From positions 2,480,001-2,544,000 of the forward strand of contig NZ_CP036278.1 in the NCBI RefSeq assembly GCF_007748035.1: a DNA stretch of 64,000 bases, given 5' to 3'. This DNA comes from Aeoliella mucimassa (GTDB lineage: Bacteria; Planctomycetota; Planctomycetia; Pirellulales; Lacipirellulaceae). The position numbers and the translations under genes are program-made. This document shows, one piece after another, positions 1 through 8,000 of the stretch. Below the pieces are notes generated by a model. That model was not told the DNA's origin, ran no database searches, and was given only the letters and a program-made list of their open reading frames with translations. The number at the start of each line of letters is the position of its first letter. Position 1 is the first letter of the stretch.

Positions 1-1
1 A

Positions 2-157
2 TGTATTGTGCAACAACTTACGCAGCAGGTGCCAGATCTGGCAGCGCACCTTTGCTCCGATGTTCCGGAGTTTGAAGTCAGTGCACCTCCCTCGCCAGCA
101 GGGTGGACTTTGCCGGCCAGTCCAAAGTGGGATCCCAATTTCAAGGAAAGCAATTGA
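2..157 (+). CDS. C-terminal end of an unidentified gene
   Basis: Frame 2 is open from the window edge and stops at TGA 155-157, giving about 51 residues that end in PKWDPNFKESN. The composition looks like real protein (mixed polar and hydrophobic, no low complexity), and the next gene starts 113 bases later on the same strand. No domain can be recognised from this tail. It could also be a chance open frame, since it is short. Confidence 0.4.
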   Translation, partial: CIVQQLTQQVPDLAAHLCSDVPEFEVSAPPSPAGWTLPASPKWDPNFKESN

Positions 158-270
158 CACGGACCACGTCGATACCGTCTGATGACGACTGCTCCTCCTA
201 CGATCGGCTCCACTTGTTCCAATGGCCCTAGCCGTTTCCATCTCTTCCATTCTCTCTCGTAAATAGTTTC

Positions 271-1431
271 GTGACCGAACGCAGCCAACAGATCGCTCTC
301 GCCTTCCCCCGCGGCTCGCACCAGGAAGTGCTCATCGAAGGGGTGACTCGCTACCTGGCCGACAATGCTTTGAACTGGACCTTTGCTGTTGCGCCGGAAT
401 CGCTGATGCTTTCGGTGCTCGACTTGGTTAACTGGCAAGGCGACGGGATTCTCGCGGCCATCAATACCGAGAAGGAAGCCGAGTGCGCAGTAATGCTCGG
501 CATCCCCACGGTGAATATCTCGAGCGCCATGGCGAACTGCCCCGTGCCGCGCACGATGGTCGACAATTACGCGATCGGCGAGTTGGCCGCCGAGCACCTG
601 TTGGCTCGTGGGTTTCGGCAATTTGGGTTCCTCGGGCTTGAGAACGTTCAGTACTCGAAGGATCGCTGGCTCGGGTTCAATGATACCCTCGAAAAACAGG
701 GGGTCTCCGCCACTCAGCTGCTGGCTGCTCCCACGTTTCGCTTTGATGGCGAAGTGTGGCACGAGCAGCACAAGCAGCTCTCCACCTGGCTGCGATCGCT
801 CCCCAAACCGTGCGGCGTGTTTGCGGTTTCCGACTATCGGGCGTGCCATGTGTTGGAGTCGTGTCGCGAGAGCGGTTACAGCGTGCCCGACCAGGTTGCG
901 GTTATGGGTGTCGACGACGAACAGGTGATCTGCGAACACGTCCGCCCCACTCTCTCGAGCGTCGCCCGCAACGACTCGCTCGAAGGCTACAAGGCAGCCG
1001 AGATGCTCGACATGCTCATGCGTGGCGAAGCGCTGCCGACCAACGAAATCATTGTGCCGCCGATCGAGGTGGTAAACCGCGAATCGACTTCCGCTTTCGC
1101 TGTTTCCGACGAACGACTGCGACAAGCGCTCGACTACCTGCATCAGTACCTGCACGAACCGATCACCATTGAGGAACTGGCGACGCATGCCGATGTGTCG
1201 CGCCGGTGGTTGGAGTATGCATTCCGGGATGTCTTCAACGAAACTCCCTACCAGTACCTCAAGCGGCAACGGCTGCTCAAAGCCAAGCAGGTGCTGGCCG
1301 ACGAGCCGAAGTCGAGCATCACGCAGGTCGCCCGCAGCACTGGGTTTGCCTCGGTCAAACAAATGCGTCTGGCATTCCAGCAAGCCTACGGGGTCAGCCC
1401 AGGCGAGTTTCGCCGGCTGCTCGATTCCTAA
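271..1431 (+). CDS. XylR-like AraC-family transcriptional regulator
   Basis: A cytoplasmic sugar-responsive regulator of the XylR type. Residues about 6-275 form a LacI/periplasmic-binding-like sensor (VGITVNI-type core, SDYRACHVLE, VAVMGVDDEQ, RPTLSSVARND), and residues about 278-386 form an AraC-type double helix-turn-helix (ITIEELATHADVSRRWLEYA, then SITQVARSTGFASVKQM). The start is GTG at 271; the sensor fold begins directly after it. 386 aa is typical for this family. In planctomycetes such regulators usually control carbohydrate genes, but the neighbours here do not show which; the nearest glycoside hydrolases lie 17 kb away. The ligand is unknown. Confidence 0.9.
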   Translation: MTERSQQIALAFPRGSHQEVLIEGVTRYLADNALNWTFAVAPESLMLSVLDLVNWQGDGILAAINTEKEAECAVMLGIPTVNISSAMANCPVPRTMVDNYAIGELAAEHLLARGFRQFGFLGLENVQYSKDRWLGFNDTLEKQGVSATQLLAAPTFRFDGEVWHEQHKQLSTWLRSLPKPCGVFAVSDYRACHVLESCRESGYSVPDQVAVMGVDDEQVICEHVRPTLSSVARNDSLEGYKAAEMLDMLMRGEALPTNEIIVPPIEVVNRESTSAFAVSDERLRQALDYLHQYLHEPITIEELATHADVSRRWLEYAFRDVFNETPYQYLKRQRLLKAKQVLADEPKSSITQVARSTGFASVKQMRLAFQQAYGVSPGEFRRLLDS

Positions 1432-1620
1432 GAGCATGACGAACCCAATCGCACACCATCGAGTGAGCGACACGAAAGCGATGGGTTCATAGCTCGACGA
1501 TACGCATCCCCTTTTGAGCTTACCCATCCTGCTACTCGCTAGTCTGTCCATTCCTACTAGTCTCCCCTGGGGGGCCAATCTCCCCCGATGCGCGTTTTCC
1601 CGCGATCGAGCCACCCGCAC

Positions 1621-2260
1621 ACGTGTGGAGGTGAGATTCCCACCGCTCGGCGAATAGATTCCCAATTTTCCCATCGATGGGAAAATTGAATCTGCGCGTA
1701 CTCTACAAAACCAGTGGTTTTCGGTCTCGAATAGATTCCCATTCCCAAAAACGCATCGAGTGGGAATCTATTATCCCGCTGCGCACTTATCGCAAGTCGT
1801 TTGCCAGCAACAAGTTGCATTAACACCTCCACGATAGTTGCCCAAAATAGATTCCCACCCATGGGAAACTATTTTGGGGAGGAGTCAGGAAACAGGATTC
1901 GGGGGCCAGGGGAGCTTGGGATAGAGGATTGCTGAATGATGAATTCTGATTGCGGAGGATGTCATCTTGAAGGAGCTTCCGGCGACTGAAAGATCTCAGC
2001 CTACCACTTACAGCCTAGAGCCTAAAGCTTTGACATTCGCGCAGCAGCGAACGCCCACGCCGGCAACCATTCGCCTGCGCGTCGCTAGGAATCTGCCATG
2101 ACAAAAAGCACTACATTTCAATGACCTCCAAATACGAAAAAGCCAACGGCCGATAGCTGAAAGCCGACAGCCACAAACACACCTGTCCATTAGAACACCA
2201 CAGGTGGCCATTTTCCAGCGAAAACCTGGCAATCAGAAAAAGACGTTCAAACTTCACCGC
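1621..2260 (+). repeat. Dispersed non-coding repeat, copy A
   Basis: This stretch is repeated near 30490-31140 and 50778-51480, always in the same orientation. The first 250 bases are built from the 12-mer AATAGATTCCCA (1653-1664, 1730-1741, 1846-1857) and its inverse TGGGAATCTATT (1761-1772). There is a perfect 26-base palindrome at 1663-1688 centred on CCCATCGATGGG, and a hairpin at about 1842-1876. The second part carries GAAGGAGCTTCC..CGACTGAAAGATCT, a block with CAGCAGCGAACGCCCACGCC, the pair GCCGATAGCTGAAAGCCGACAG, and ACACCACAGGTGGCCA. No conserved reading frame runs through the copies. Copy A lacks the last 50-100 bases seen in B and C. Confidence 0.85.
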
Positions 2261-2432
2261 TATCGAAGGCCTAGGCTTCGTTGCCACGCAACTGGCGTTG
2301 TTTTTCGCCGCTTTTGGCAAATAAGTACGAACCCTTGCGGGGAAATGCCCTCTAGTTAGGTATCCGCAGGCACCAGGCACAAAGTCCGCCTGCAAGTCGA
2401 TACCATCTTCGGGTTTTCTGAGGGATCTACCC

Positions 2433-2546
2433 ATGCGACACCCTTACTCATCTCTCGCTCTGTCTGTTGATGCAAGCTTGCTCGGCTCCGAAGCCGACGA
2501 TTTGCTCGCAGACGGTCTGTTAGGCAATCTTCCTGCGCGAGATTGA
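2433..2546 (+). CDS. Possible 37-aa small ORF
   Basis: An ATG-started frame of 37 codons with an acidic, leucine-rich C-terminal half (SEADDLLADGLLGNLPARD) lies between the dispersed repeat and tRNA-Gly. There is no clear ribosome binding site. It is listed because the composition is protein-like and it fills an otherwise unexplained gap; it may well be chance. Confidence 0.22.
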   Translation: MRHPYSSLALSVDASLLGSEADDLLADGLLGNLPARD

Positions 2547-2651
2547 TTTTCTACACGCGACGCAAAGCCGCTCGCTTCGCGAGCTCCACTGCTTATGCGT
2601 CCCCGGTGTCACCCCTGCTTGAGTGTTCGTCTAGTCGTTCACGCAATCCTT

Positions 2652-2722
2652 GCGCCCATGATGTAGTGGGAGCCTACCTGCTTGCCATGCAGGATGTGCC
2701 GGTTCGATTCCGGCTGGGCGCA
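2652..2722 (+). tRNA. tRNA-Gly (GCC)
   Basis: Cloverleaf with acceptor GCGCCCA pairing TGGGCGC, anticodon stem CCTGC/GCAGG, loop TTGCCAT (anticodon GCC) and T-arm GCCGG TTCGATT CCGGC. No CCA is encoded. It is the first of five tRNA-like genes packed into 2652-4111. Confidence 0.92.
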
Positions 2723-2824
2723 TTTGGTCTTTGTCGCCGCCGCGCCGGTGCACGACTGCACTCGGCCGCTGCGGCAAGCGACACCAGTTCACAACTTCCT
2801 ACTTAACAAATCCCAATCTGAACA

Positions 2825-3423
2825 ATGGCTGCATATCGAGAAATCCGCGCCGACTACGATTCGCAAACGATCGTCGTCTACCAGGCGTATCACCCCAGCA
2901 TTGCTGAGCCGGCAGTGAGAGAGCACGATTTGTCGCTCCTTTCTCGTTCGGACGAATGACCTGGATCAAGCCTTCCTTCCTATGGCTGATGCAGCGCAGC
3001 AACTGGGCGAGCAAATCGGGGCAAGAACGCATACTAGCGGTGCGCATCAGCCGGCAAGGTTGGGAGCAAGCTCTCAGACTCGGCTCGCTCACCAGCTTTA
3101 CCCCAGCGGTACACGCTCATGTCGATGCCTGGCGCACCGAGTTCTCTCAATCGCAAGTGCACGTGCAATGGGACCCCGAGCGATCACTACGCGGTAAGAA
3201 ACTGGAGCATCGCTCCCTGCAAGTTGGCATTAGTCGACACCTGATTCGCAACTACGTGGAGCACTGGATTCAAGAGATCACCGACTACACATCCCGAGTC
3301 AAGAAGATCCGTCAGCTTTGCTTGCAGGGTGACTACTCGCGGGCCAATCGGCTACTGCCGCCTGAGAGGGGTTACGAGCTTCCCGACGACCTCGCGCAGC
3401 GACTCGCTATGACCACACCTTAG
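2825..3423 (+). pseudogene. DUF4291-family protein, frameshifted
   Basis: The N-terminal part starts at ATG 2825 ([20 protein letters not shown]) and stops early at 2957-2959. The remaining 155 residues continue one frame over ([18 protein letters not shown] ... VQWDPERSLRGKKLEHRSLQ). Joining the two frames at about 2926, where one C appears to be missing (GAGCAC-GATTT), restores a continuous DUF4291 protein with the expected [17 protein letters not shown]. The family has no established biochemical role. It sits inside the tRNA island. The break is a real single-base deletion or a sequencing error; both fit what is visible. Confidence 0.85.
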
Positions 3424-3462
3424 CAATCGATTCCTACACCATTCCAATCGTGAGGCAATCCC

Positions 3463-3729
3463 ATGAAATCGACCACCTACGTTCAATGCACGTTAAAGCG
3501 CACCGCTGCTTCGACAACTTCCACCATTACCTCGTACCTACCGATCGCGTTCGCCAAACACAAGCGCGTGGTTCGTCTTCGCGATGAACAAGGCGAATGG
3601 ACCGATGGTTGGATCGTGGAGCAAGTCGGCGACATGCTGGTCGAAGAAAACGAACTGCCCGACTATCGCAAAGCGATTCGGGCACACCGCCAGAAAACTG
3701 GCGACAGCTTGCGACGCAGCAAGAACTAA
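3463..3729 (+). CDS. Small conserved-looking hypothetical protein (88 aa)
   Basis: A basic 88-residue protein with a central beta-rich segment (RVVRLRDEQGEWTDGWIVEQVG) and a helical, charged tail (AIRAHRQKTGDSLRRSKN). No family is recognised. It starts 39 bases after the DUF4291 remnant and ends 20 bases before a tRNA, so it is embedded in the tRNA island and may be cotranscribed with it. The ATG at 3463 is preceded by GAGGCAATCCC, a weak GAGG Shine-Dalgarno about 8 bases upstream. Confidence 0.65.
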   Translation: MKSTTYVQCTLKRTAASTTSTITSYLPIAFAKHKRVVRLRDEQGEWTDGWIVEQVGDMLVEENELPDYRKAIRAHRQKTGDSLRRSKN

Positions 3730-3749
3730 CCCCAGCATGCTCGCATGCT

Positions 3750-3822
3750 GCCCAGATACGCCAATTGGTGAGCGGCCTGACTTAGATTCAGGTGCCTGCA
3801 GGTTCGAATCCTGCTCTGGGCA
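3750..3822 (+). tRNA. tRNA with Leu anticodon (TAG), short variable arm
   Basis: Acceptor GCCCAGA/TCTGGGC, anticodon stem CCTGA/TCAGG with loop CTTAGAT (anticodon TAG), and T-arm GCAGG TTCGAAT CCTGC all pair well; discriminator A. The variable region is only TGCCT, whereas bacterial tRNA-Leu normally has a long variable arm. The D-stem is a minimal 3 pairs. The charging identity is therefore uncertain although the anticodon would read CUA. Confidence 0.8.
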
Positions 3823-3828
3823 TCACAC

Positions 3829-3942
3829 GGTTCGGTAGGCAATCGGCAGACCACCTCGGCTTAAAACTCGTGCTTCGACGTCTTAATTTCGAATAGTCGA
3901 CGAAGCACGCGGATGCTGTGGGTTCGAATCCCACCCGAACCA
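3829..3942 (+). tRNA. Oversized tRNA-Leu(TAA)-like gene, possibly degenerate
   Basis: Acceptor GGTTCGG/CCGAACC and T-arm GTGGG TTCGAAT CCCAC are perfect and the D region (AATCGGCAGACC) is leucine-like. A CTTAAAA loop would give anticodon TAA, but its flanking stem (CTCGG/CTCGT) barely pairs. A very long variable segment follows, containing a perfect 9-bp stem CGTGCTTCG/CGAAGCACG around a 23-base loop. At 114 nt it is longer than normal class II tRNAs. It may be a decayed gene or a tRNA with an insertion. Confidence 0.5.
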
Positions 3943-3952
3943 TCCTTTGCAA

Positions 3953-4027
3953 GTCCTCGTGGAGCAGCTTGGAGTGCTCGCCACCCTGTCACGGTGGAGG
4001 TCGCGGGTTCAAATCCCGCCGGGGACG
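3953..4027 (+). tRNA. tRNA-Asp (GTC)
   Basis: Acceptor GTCCTCG/CGGGGAC, anticodon stem CCACC/GGTGG with loop CTGTCAC (anticodon GTC), T-arm GCGGG TTCAAAT CCCGC, discriminator G. It is canonical, and lies 10 bases after the preceding tRNA-like gene. Confidence 0.92.
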
Positions 4028-4037
4028 CTCACAACTC

Positions 4038-4111
4038 GGCACGGTACGCAAACTGGCAAAGCGGCGAAGCTCAGACCTTAGTGCCTGAGGGTTCGACTCC
4101 CTCCCGTGCTA
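4038..4111 (+). tRNA. tRNA with Leu anticodon (CAG), short variable arm
   Basis: Acceptor GGCACGG/CCGTGCT (one G-T), T-arm GAGGG TTCGACT CCCTC, anticodon loop CTCAGAC (anticodon CAG) on the stem CGAAG/CTTAG with one mismatch; discriminator A. As in the TAG tRNA upstream, the variable region is only TGCCT and the D-arm begins TACGC. The two probably share an origin. Confidence 0.75.
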
Positions 4112-4135
4112 CTCCCCTTCCCCCGAGAACATTCG

Positions 4136-4639
4136 ATGGCAAAAGTCAAAACCACTTCCGGCTACCGATTCGTTAAGGAACTCGGGGGAGCTATCCCGCG
4201 AAGTTACCCCAGTCGCGGTGCGCAAATGCTCGAAGAGCGAAATCTCTTACAAGGACGCATCCTCGATTATGGATGTGGGTTTGGTTTCGATGCCGATCAT
4301 TATGGCTGGGAAGCTTACGATCCGTACTACCGATGCCAGCATCCGAGCGGCGAGTACGACACCATCGTGTGCAATCACGTGCTGAATATGTTGACGCGTG
4401 GAACTCGCACGAAGGTGCTGCACGACATACAGCAACTGCTTACCGAATCGGGACACGCTTACCTAATCGTGCCGCGTAACATTCCTTCCACAGGAAAATC
4501 CGGCTTGCGGAAACGAGTGCAGAACTACGTTGTGCTGACCCTACCGACTCTCTTCGAAGGGCGGCAACTGACCATCTATCAACTGCAACGCACAAGCACG
4601 TTTGAAGATGTCACGAACGAGTTCGAAAAACGCTTCTAG
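4136..4639 (+). CDS. Small SAM-dependent methyltransferase
   Basis: A 167-aa class I methyltransferase fold. The glycine motif I is ILDYGCGFGFDAD (residues about 41-53), followed by WEAYDPYY and the acidic/turn motif YDTIVCNHVLNML (about 77-89), then SGHAYLIVPRN. The start is taken at ATG 4136 (MAKVKTTSGYRF); the frame extends 30 bases further upstream but would begin inside or against the tRNA at 4038-4111. The substrate is unknown. Its place at the end of the tRNA island makes an RNA substrate worth considering, but nothing in the sequence proves it. Confidence 0.8.
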   Translation: MAKVKTTSGYRFVKELGGAIPRSYPSRGAQMLEERNLLQGRILDYGCGFGFDADHYGWEAYDPYYRCQHPSGEYDTIVCNHVLNMLTRGTRTKVLHDIQQLLTESGHAYLIVPRNIPSTGKSGLRKRVQNYVVLTLPTLFEGRQLTIYQLQRTSTFEDVTNEFEKRF

Positions 4640-5013
4640 TGTCCTGAGGGACAAACCTCTGCTCGATTGGACTTCGGAAGGCCTGCTCGGGGAAACCGCA
4701 TGTCCGACTACTCTCAAGCGAACGATTAGTAGTGACTCAATCGCACAAGAGAGCCTTTTAAACGTCCAAGAGGTTTCGCTTAGGCTTCGGCGTTGCGCGT
4801 CATAAACGTCACTTTTTTTCCGAAAAAAACCTTTCCGTTGGACATTTTCTATGTAACCACCTCTTGGAGATCACCTAAGACGGTGACTACCTGCAATTTG
4901 TAAAGTTAAATCATTATTTACCCTGTGACGAATAGGGAACTTTTTATTAATATCACGTGAAGAGACACGATTGACACCATCTTCTCACCGGAACCGAAAT
5001 CAGCAGTCTATCC
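4640..5013. other. Intergenic region before the giant surface protein
   Basis: A 374-base gap that turns AT-rich towards its right end (TTTTTTTCCGAAAAAAACC, TTTTTATTAATATCACGTG). It probably carries the promoter of the following gene. No gene or RNA is recognised in it. Confidence 0.5.
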
Positions 5014-8000
5014 ATGCGCAAGCGGTTACTTTTCGAGCATTTAGAGTCACGCGAATTGCTCGCCGCGGATCTCATCATTACCGAATTCATGGCCTCGAAC
5101 GGAGGCGTTCTTGAAGATGGCAACGGAGCTTCGTCGGACTGGATCGAAATCTATAACAACGGCGACCAAAGCGCCGATTTGCTCGGGTACAGTCTGACCG
5201 ACGACTACGATGATCTGAACAAATGGTCGTTCCCAACTTCCGAGGTTCTAGCCCCCGGTGAATACCTGGTGGTGTTTGCCTCGGGCAACGACGAAGTCGA
5301 CTCGGCCGGGTACTACCACACCAATTTCGCGCTCTCCGCCAGCGGCGAATACCTGGGGCTCGTGGATCCCCAGGGGAACGTGCTCACCGAATATGGCTCG
5401 AGCACCTCGGACTACCCGCAGCAGATTTCGAATATCTCCTACGGCATGGCTTTCGACGCTCCGCTCACAGCCCCAGTGACGCCCGAAAGCAGCGTGAGCT
5501 ATTTGATCCCCACGAATAGTTCCGTCGATTCGACATGGATGAATGTAGGCTTCAACGATGCATCATGGCAAACTGGTACCGCGAGCTTGGGCTACGAACG
5601 TTCGGGCACCAATTTCGCCAATGCTGGGCTTCTCGACACCCAGCTTCCAAATGGCACTACCACCACCTACGTACGAATACCATTTACGATTTCCGATACG
5701 AGCACGCTGCTTAGCAAGCTGCAGATGAAGTACGACGACGGCTTCATTGCGTACATCAATGGCACGCTCGTCGCCAGCGCGAATGCGCCCAACGACCCTG
5801 GTTACAGTTCGCGAGCGACGACCGATCACCCCGATAGCGAAGCGGTTGTGTATGTCGACTTCGATGTCTCCGGGTACTCCGATCTATTGGTCGAAGGGGA
5901 GAACATCCTGGCGATTCACATGCTGAATCGCTATAGCAACAGCTCCGACTATCTGGCTTCGATCCAGCTGCTAACAGTCACCGGCGGGCCGATCGAGCCT
6001 TACGTGATCGGAGCGTTGCAAACGCCGACGCCAGGCACGCCAAACACGAATTTGCTGGCTTCGGAGGTTGAGTTCTCGCAAGCTGGTGGCCTATTCGTCG
6101 ACACGTTTGAATTGGTGCTCGAGACGGCTGACGCGAGCGAAGTGATTCGCTACACGACCGATGGCTCGGCGCCGACCGAATCCTCGACACTGTACACCGG
6201 GCCGATTACGGTTTTCGATACCATTCAAATCCGCGCCCGCGCGTTCGGCCCGCTGGGTCAAGTCGGTGGCATCCACTCCGAGACCTATACTCATACCGAT
6301 TCGACCACAGCTGCTTTCACTTCAGATCTGCCGATTATCGTGTTGGAGAATTTTGGCGAAGGAACTCCTGGCACCGGCGACTTCGAGGATGCAGTGATGT
6401 CGCTGTACGATGTCGATCCTGTGACCGGTCGAGCGTCACTTAGCAATGCCGCCGATATAAGCACGTTGATCGGCCAGCATCGCCGTGGTCGAAGCACCGC
6501 GAACAATCCGAAGACGAACCTGCGCATCGAGATTCGCGACGAGTACGGCGAGGACAAGAGCATCGAGCTGCTAGGAATGCCATCGGAATCGGATTGGATT
6601 CTGTACGCGCCTTACACGTTCGATCGGGCGATGCTGCGAAACACGACGTTCTTCGACATGAGTCGCGCCATGGGCAATTGGGCCCCACGCATTCGCTTCG
6701 TCGAAGTCTATGCGAACTTTTCGCCGTTCAACAACAATTTGACATCGGCCGACTACATGGGCGTGTACGTGTTGATGGAGAACATCAAACGCGATTCGAA
6801 CCGTGTAGATATCGACGAACTCACCTCTACGCAGAATAGCGAACCAGAAATCACTGGTGGGTACATCATCGCGATGGATGGCATCGACGGCGAGACCCCC
6901 GATGGGGCAGCCTGGAAGACCGATCGAAATATCCCCACGCTTGGCGACTCGTGGTTAGTGCTCGAAGAGCCTGACGCCTATGAACTCACCGACGCCCAGG
7001 TGGATTACATCCGCGGTTACGTTCAGGACTTTGAAGATGCGTTGTACGGGCCGGACTCCACCGATCCCGAACTTGGGTACGCTGCGTATCTGGATGTGGA
7101 AGCATCGATCGACCACCACATCGTACGGGTGCTCTCTAAAGAGCCTGATTCGCTTCGCTTGAGTACCTTCCTCACCAAAGAACGCGATGGCAAACTAGCC
7201 TTTGGTCCGCTATGGGACTTCGACCGCTCAAGCGGAGCCGATAATGACTCGCGCTCTGCGAATCCCGAAGGGTGGTACCTGCCGGATGTCGACTTCTTCG
7301 GTTCCGACTGGTGGGGGCCATTATTCGACGATCCAAATTTTGCCCAACAATGGGTCGATCGTTGGCAAGAACTTCGAGCGGGCGTGCTGAGCGACGATAG
7401 CTTGCGTGCCTTGGTAGGTGGTCAAGCCGATCAGATTGCCGAAGCCCAAGTACGTAACTTTGAACGCTGGTCTGAAGTCGCCCCGAACGGTGGAACCTAT
7501 GCCGACCCAGGGCTTACCGGGTGGGAAGCGGAAGTGAGCCACCTAACGAACTGGCTGATCATTCGCGCGAATTGGATCGACGATCAATTGATCCAAATGC
7601 CGTTCCTCACCCCATCGCCTGGCAATACCGAATCGGGCCAAGAGGTTGAACTCACCGCACTGCCGGGATCCACGATCTACTACACGCTCGATGGCACCGA
7701 CCCCCGAGCCAACGGGGGAGGCATCTCCCCTTCGGCCATCGAATACACCGGCCCCATCACGATTACCAGCACAACGGAAATCAACGCTCGTGCCTATGGC
7801 GTGGCCGCAGGAAGCTCTTCGAGCAATAGCAGCTATCCCTCGAGTGAGTCGCCACCGAATGTGCTCGATGGAAACCCACTGACGAAGTATCTGAATTTCG
7901 GTGGTGCCAATTCAGGCATCATCCTCACGCCCGACTACGGCTCGTCGATCGTAAAAAGCTTTGTTCTTACCACGGCCAACGATGCGGATCAGCGCGACCC

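Noticed and set aside
1621-2260. Dispersed repeat read as a protein-coding or transposase-bearing element
   Set aside because: The frames found in the three copies do not correspond to one another and none has a start, ribosome binding site or domain.
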